Shown here piece after piece: positions 62,601 through 64,000 of a stretch of 64,000 bases of DNA (the stretch's first letter is position 1; every line of letters begins with the position of its first letter). This stretch comes from Gardnerella massiliensis (GTDB lineage Bacteria; Actinomycetota; Actinomycetes; Actinomycetales; Bifidobacteriaceae). A program made the position numbers and the translations under genes. The notes under the pieces were generated by a model that was not told the origin of the DNA, did no database searches, and saw nothing but the letters and a program-made list of their open reading frames with translations. The stretch spans positions 32,202 to 96,201 of the forward strand of contig NZ_LRTV01000007.1 in the NCBI RefSeq assembly GCF_003408845.1, written 5' to 3'.

Positions 62601-62939
62601 AACATTAGCAGCATTAGCATTGTGCATCGGCGGCACAACAAAAGTCGCGAAAAGCGTGGCGGCGGCTACGAGCATTGCGAAGAGCGCGCGGCGAAGAGTG
62701 CGAATAGTGCGGCAAGCACGGGACGCGTGTGCAGTGCGCGCGTCTACAGAAACAGTTTGAGCGCAGGTACTGTAATGGTCAGAATCTGCAGATGCGGACG
62801 CGGAAGCTGCGGAAGACGTAGAATTAGAGCACTGATGGTCCCTAACACCATCAGTTTGGTGATTTTTATGCGCAGTGAAAGAATTCAGAGCAAAACGACC
62901 CACGCGTGATGCGAGTCCACGGAGCTTTGCTGGTAGCAT
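56601..62939 (-). CDS. Giant LPKTG pilus-tip or surface adhesin with four YPDG/Cys modules
   Basis: Exported protein of 2112 residues. The signal segment ALFAMLVAAATLFATF comes only at about 85-100, after a long Ser/Ala/His-rich leader. An N-terminal region (about 115-525) contains a DHDGDGIPDMEEFDYGLNP calcium-binding-like motif. Four modules follow (starting near 530, 854, 1232 and 1601). Each begins YNPKYE, has LPDGTWF and a HYPDGS Rib-like segment, then WSxxKPG and four conserved Cys. LPKTG (1976-1980) is followed by a hydrophobic segment and then about 100 more residues, far beyond a normal anchor tail. ATG 62939 is favoured over GTG 62948 by AGGAAGG spacing. First gene of the pilus locus; tip position is inferred. 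Confidence 0.88.
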   Translation of the reverse strand: MLPAKLRGLASRVGRFALNSFTAHKNHQTDGVRDHQCSNSTSSAASASASADSDHYSTCAQTVSVDARTAHASRACRTIRTLRRALFAMLVAAATLFATFVVPPMHNANAANVAWDYTGNGYISPNSVASSDVYRDFDVQRPDIKTVTVNGKKKTTITWDVLFNATSCRIKKIADPFLDCDEEAAEHTYGGRPDFYLILPAQLKDDTIRITRYRTRSDGRHPVKIKNSDKYAFINTYSWESRGENQTPGQFNHGTNETKLPGDTGYEGLWDNSISKCGMNSDNACEISTWRRAGNFGRILKSWEQDNGVDAVHWIISAEVNDGVNPYNLPFLAGWISMKTDKHKFTAFGPYDHDGDGIPDMEEFDYGLNPKNNDDIQFPKKSKDDAVYGEVTSVKPYINTGKWEGDSYNGDFKYYKNMPNHRGSTTSEVIPTDAGIEFTFKKNEFGNKEMLPPGVTKASDPNNMQPGQAYINPQTGEVKYSPKPSDRGKTIHFDVQINYPDPKPNNCKMNNSIVKVKGVDIHVVSQASRYNPEYETLKNVEPTSSNAFTERPKSVRPAGKYWVKEGPLPEGTTFTLRQYKGKGGKGSNIGDKVLSWSHIEDEDKKTGRVHFKPGRKEAGLKGKTPVIVTYPDGSTSEDSDAANFNGGKGIVYASVEVNKLPVGDQDMHLNIHNGNNEYSLAGAPIRDSDILHYTNSMPIKPNLVLDSWSNVQPGKIVFRTLCSEDPTANSKYTFLSNEKQEFNGLKIGKPVQWEKLNIAKKNCKNKQCDAKKYLYTDDSDTAERSRAVISGTPKNNGNFKCVVFALHEGSQILNNLDSLGKDHPEQLSLFANYTSKDIASRTFRFQVHPMAEMYNPKYETSTVQAGNFDKNNNVSKVPRSFRNANGVTNNPSYVKNNAPLPDGTWFEPSNLNNKLSKWASFEDGQDNKPANNNVGNHHNDGDGAKYGKVTFSPDKWQEEDTYNYPVVVHYPDGSKSTDRGSANGGKPVNAPVKVERKTANPDFHLNLYTGRTGGTRIADNDSQGVTFKKNQSVDMLVDSWSTYKPGLIDQRVICYKYDSNTGQPIADSYQVGGINGLSLTGDSNSKPKQWQHADVEKHSKERQKCNRNDRSGCNTGTYLYDYDVKDGVNGNRETTERTNGHITGKPEGYGDFVCTVYGLKTLSHKGKTGSLVSRFDAFVKNIKNDASGTLSNINALLNNTVDTKNPQNNSVRHVDWDSVTFPIHVHSDAHYYNPKYEEVTKLQAGETGTSNLPKSFKNANGAKNNQDDVKDNEPLPDGTWFEFKQYTKDKKPNGAEPLNYAFFENDDDNVKNEGGKKSAKNGTGQFGNVTFHPHRWINTNRSDNAPVVVHYPDGSTSEDPDSGNNGNPVYAKVNVVPHDFKPGDLSFDVTNNFNNGDWNDKTIKITNGDSLNNNHPRRLNLWSTHKPGKIELRTICHKIIHKDNAANTTSEYTWNGIAGITMENPSIWDHQEDPQKQHKCYGDKSQCDASKLYDDYVTNGNSRNTTERTRASLVGKANKSGDYECVVYAIKQGSKLLDSFDKAVKSIKPDKTGKATPSDTNPLKDFKWKLDGDNGKKDAVAGVDYATRTIQIQIHNDNHFYNPKYLDVSVTAGQKVENAVPQSVKSANGADKYQDAVKAGALPDGTWFKFKDAANGFEVNADGTKGKQVSLDWSYWASNNAADKTGEQSNKPDDPSKQKNGKHSAKDDGTRYGKVTFHPDQSVAPKAYLKEIVIHYPDGSTSDDPDSGNNGKPVYAKVTVSGLGSGSDKDLKMTLLRSQDADPADTLGGGNSLTVMSGTSLTKNPYVRAWSLKDRSNISLRMMCTKQGEQKWSRGLDDTLNMHLNQNYGNGVQPWAFASAEQRKSCSQDSNNCMANLLYGFTKNGKQDSIESAVSRSEDDIVGVPQKAGNYTCAVFALKPNALTVFDNTVNTGLSTDKKYSSTNMQKVQLTDLSSAVDWNRISFDVIVIDPPKFALPKTGGEGMSMALLVVAMIGMCVMCGAFFVDQTKWGHAMLAGAAAGMMGGLRGIARGMTASLTQSHAMQARTTQANIAQNTNSKISEIWRGLVKKVKNIRRFDDYSASVKDFVRKATGWLRAVFRRVGRWTTERWRC

Positions 62940-63340
62940 AATCCTCACCTTCCTAATTCACGGCCGCAGCATGCGCAGCGGCAACACCTATAAATATCTG
63001 TTATTTAATTTTGTTTTAAGTTGTGTTTTAAGTTTTCGCAGCACGATATTTGATACCGCGGACAGGTATAGACAACGCAATTAAAACCCGTTTTTCGCGC
63101 AAATCACCCCAAAAGCGATTTTTTCAAACGCAAAAATCTCAGCCATTCATTGCAGAGCCTACAACTCCAGAACAATTCAATTGGCAATCTTCCACTCAAA
63201 CACATCAGGAGTCAACGAACGCGACTCCAATAATCAAGATGTAAACCAATTGCTCAAGCCATACAAGAGTATTAACTGCAATACAGCATACCCCTGGATG
63301 CTATGAGGTGCATCGTAAATCTGAAGCACTAATAGTTATA

Positions 63341-63348
63341 CCCCCCCC
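63341..63348 (+). repeat. C8 homopolymer upstream of the adhesin gene
   Basis: Eight consecutive C lie about 400 bases upstream of the adhesin start, in AT-rich sequence. No frame is associated with it. The stretch 62940-63593 holds no other recognisable feature and no gene. Confidence 0.9.
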
Positions 63349-63593
63349 ATGAAGGATTTCAACTGATTTTTTAAGGATTTTTTTAGAGTTACGAAAAACT
63401 TTTGTTTATACGCAAATACGCCCAAAAATCTACTGTAGAACACTTAATATTCGAATAATTTACACAAAAAAAGCAACTATTTTTGCACAAAGTTATTTAT
63501 CTTGTCGGCGTGTCTTGCACTAAATGTTGTTATAACAAATACACACTTCCACTACATATTGTGCTGTCAGCCTGCGTGCGTACCAAGCCTACT

Positions 63594-63932
63594 CGCTACG
63601 CTCCAAACGAAAAGGCAGGTCGTGTCGCTCGCGCGGATTAGCCGCGCTCACGTCCTCGCTTGCGTTGGAAGTCCACTGGACTTCCAACCTAAGCAAGCTC
63701 GGCGCTCCGAGTTGCTTTCGCGCGCTAAATCGCAGCGCTCAAGCAGGTCGTCAGCGCACACCAGTCACAGCCTAGTTTCTAAATCACAGCCGCACTAGCC
63801 TGCCCTGCCTTCGTCAATCGAGACGAAGGCAGACCTCGCTTGCGTTGGAAGTCCACTGGACTTCCAACCTAAGCAAGCTCGGCGCTCCGAGTTGCTTTCG
63901 CGCGCTAAATCGCAGCGCTCAAGCAGGTCGTC
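63594..63932 (+). repeat. Structured GC-rich repeats, pair right of the pilus locus
   Basis: Two 99-bp direct copies (63654-63752 and 63834-63932) are identical. Their stem is TTGGAAGTCC-ACT-GGACTTCCAA, different in sequence from the TTGAAAGCAC stem of the 52.3-kb copies but of the same length and loop. The spacer with CTGCCTTCGT/ACGAAGGCAG and the GCGCACACCAGTCACA stretch match 52405-52495 in inverted orientation. The unit therefore flanks the pilus locus on the opposite strand. Confidence 0.88.
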
Positions 63933-63942
63933 GCGCACCAAA

Positions 63943-63984
63943 AAACGACCAAAACTTTACGCAAGTGTAAAGAAAAGGTCGTTT
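63943..63984. repeat. CTTTAC-type hairpin at the right edge
   Basis: AAACGACC pairs with GGTCGTTT, an AAAA/AAAA internal loop follows, then CTTTAC pairs with GTAAAG. The core is that of the hairpins at 22.0 and 32.0 kb. The sequence ends in A9 at the window edge. Confidence 0.65.
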
Positions 63985-64000
63985 ACGCAGCAAAAAAAAA

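Overview
The window looks like a chromosomal segment of a Bifidobacteriaceae member, most probably Gardnerella. Gene content is actinobacterial: FtsZ-SepF with a DivIVA-domain protein, DUF3107, a DUF2342 zincin-like protein, a secreted Lon-like protease, an ileS translational T-box, and LAVTG/LPKTG surface proteins. Base composition, however, is AT-rich for that group. The genus is inferred from these traits, not from a database match.

Bases 1-28 kb are mostly housekeeping genes. They comprise a 5'-truncated murE-type ligase, folC, an aminopeptidase P, a PfkB sugar kinase, tRNA-Met and tRNA-Glu, a YkoE-type ECF S component, trmB, sepF-ftsZ, dusB, glyS, a thiamine-binding protein, an M20 hydrolase, uppS-recO, a DivIVA-domain protein, tRNA-Val, a Lon-like protease, a DUF2342 protein, a short UvrD-type helicase, a degenerate phosphotransferase, a DUF3107 protein, a PHP phosphoesterase, a VKOR and murI. 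A 271-bp inverted repeat (2799-3069 and 13377-13647) brackets the roughly 10 kb from pepP to glyS.

Bases 28.4-41.1 kb carry a minus-strand peptide/nickel-type ABC transporter operon, a BrnT toxin gene with a frameshifted brnA, and ileS with a complete T-box leader. tRNA-Arg, xseB, xseA, a cluster of nested hairpin repeats and tRNA-Lys follow.

Bases 41.2-64 kb are a cell-surface region, all transcribed from the minus strand. Two paralogous subtilisin-like proteases end in LAVTG anchors, and part of their catalytic domains is nearly identical at DNA level, suggesting gene conversion. Next comes a pilus locus: a 2112-residue LPKTG adhesin, an LPKTG major pilin and a class C sortase. The sortase presumably polymerises the LPKTG proteins, while the LAVTG proteases probably need another sortase outside the window.

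The surface region and several housekeeping junctions are rich in structured repeats. One family keeps its stem while the stem sequence changes and flanks the pilus locus in inverted orientation. Another forms tandem arrays of a roughly 52-bp palindromic unit on either side of the second protease. Others carry fixed ends around variable stems. The adhesin contains four copies of a module combining a YPDG/Rib-like segment with a four-cysteine segment, and it has an unusually long tail after its sorting motif. I found no rRNA, CRISPR array, transposase or prophage.
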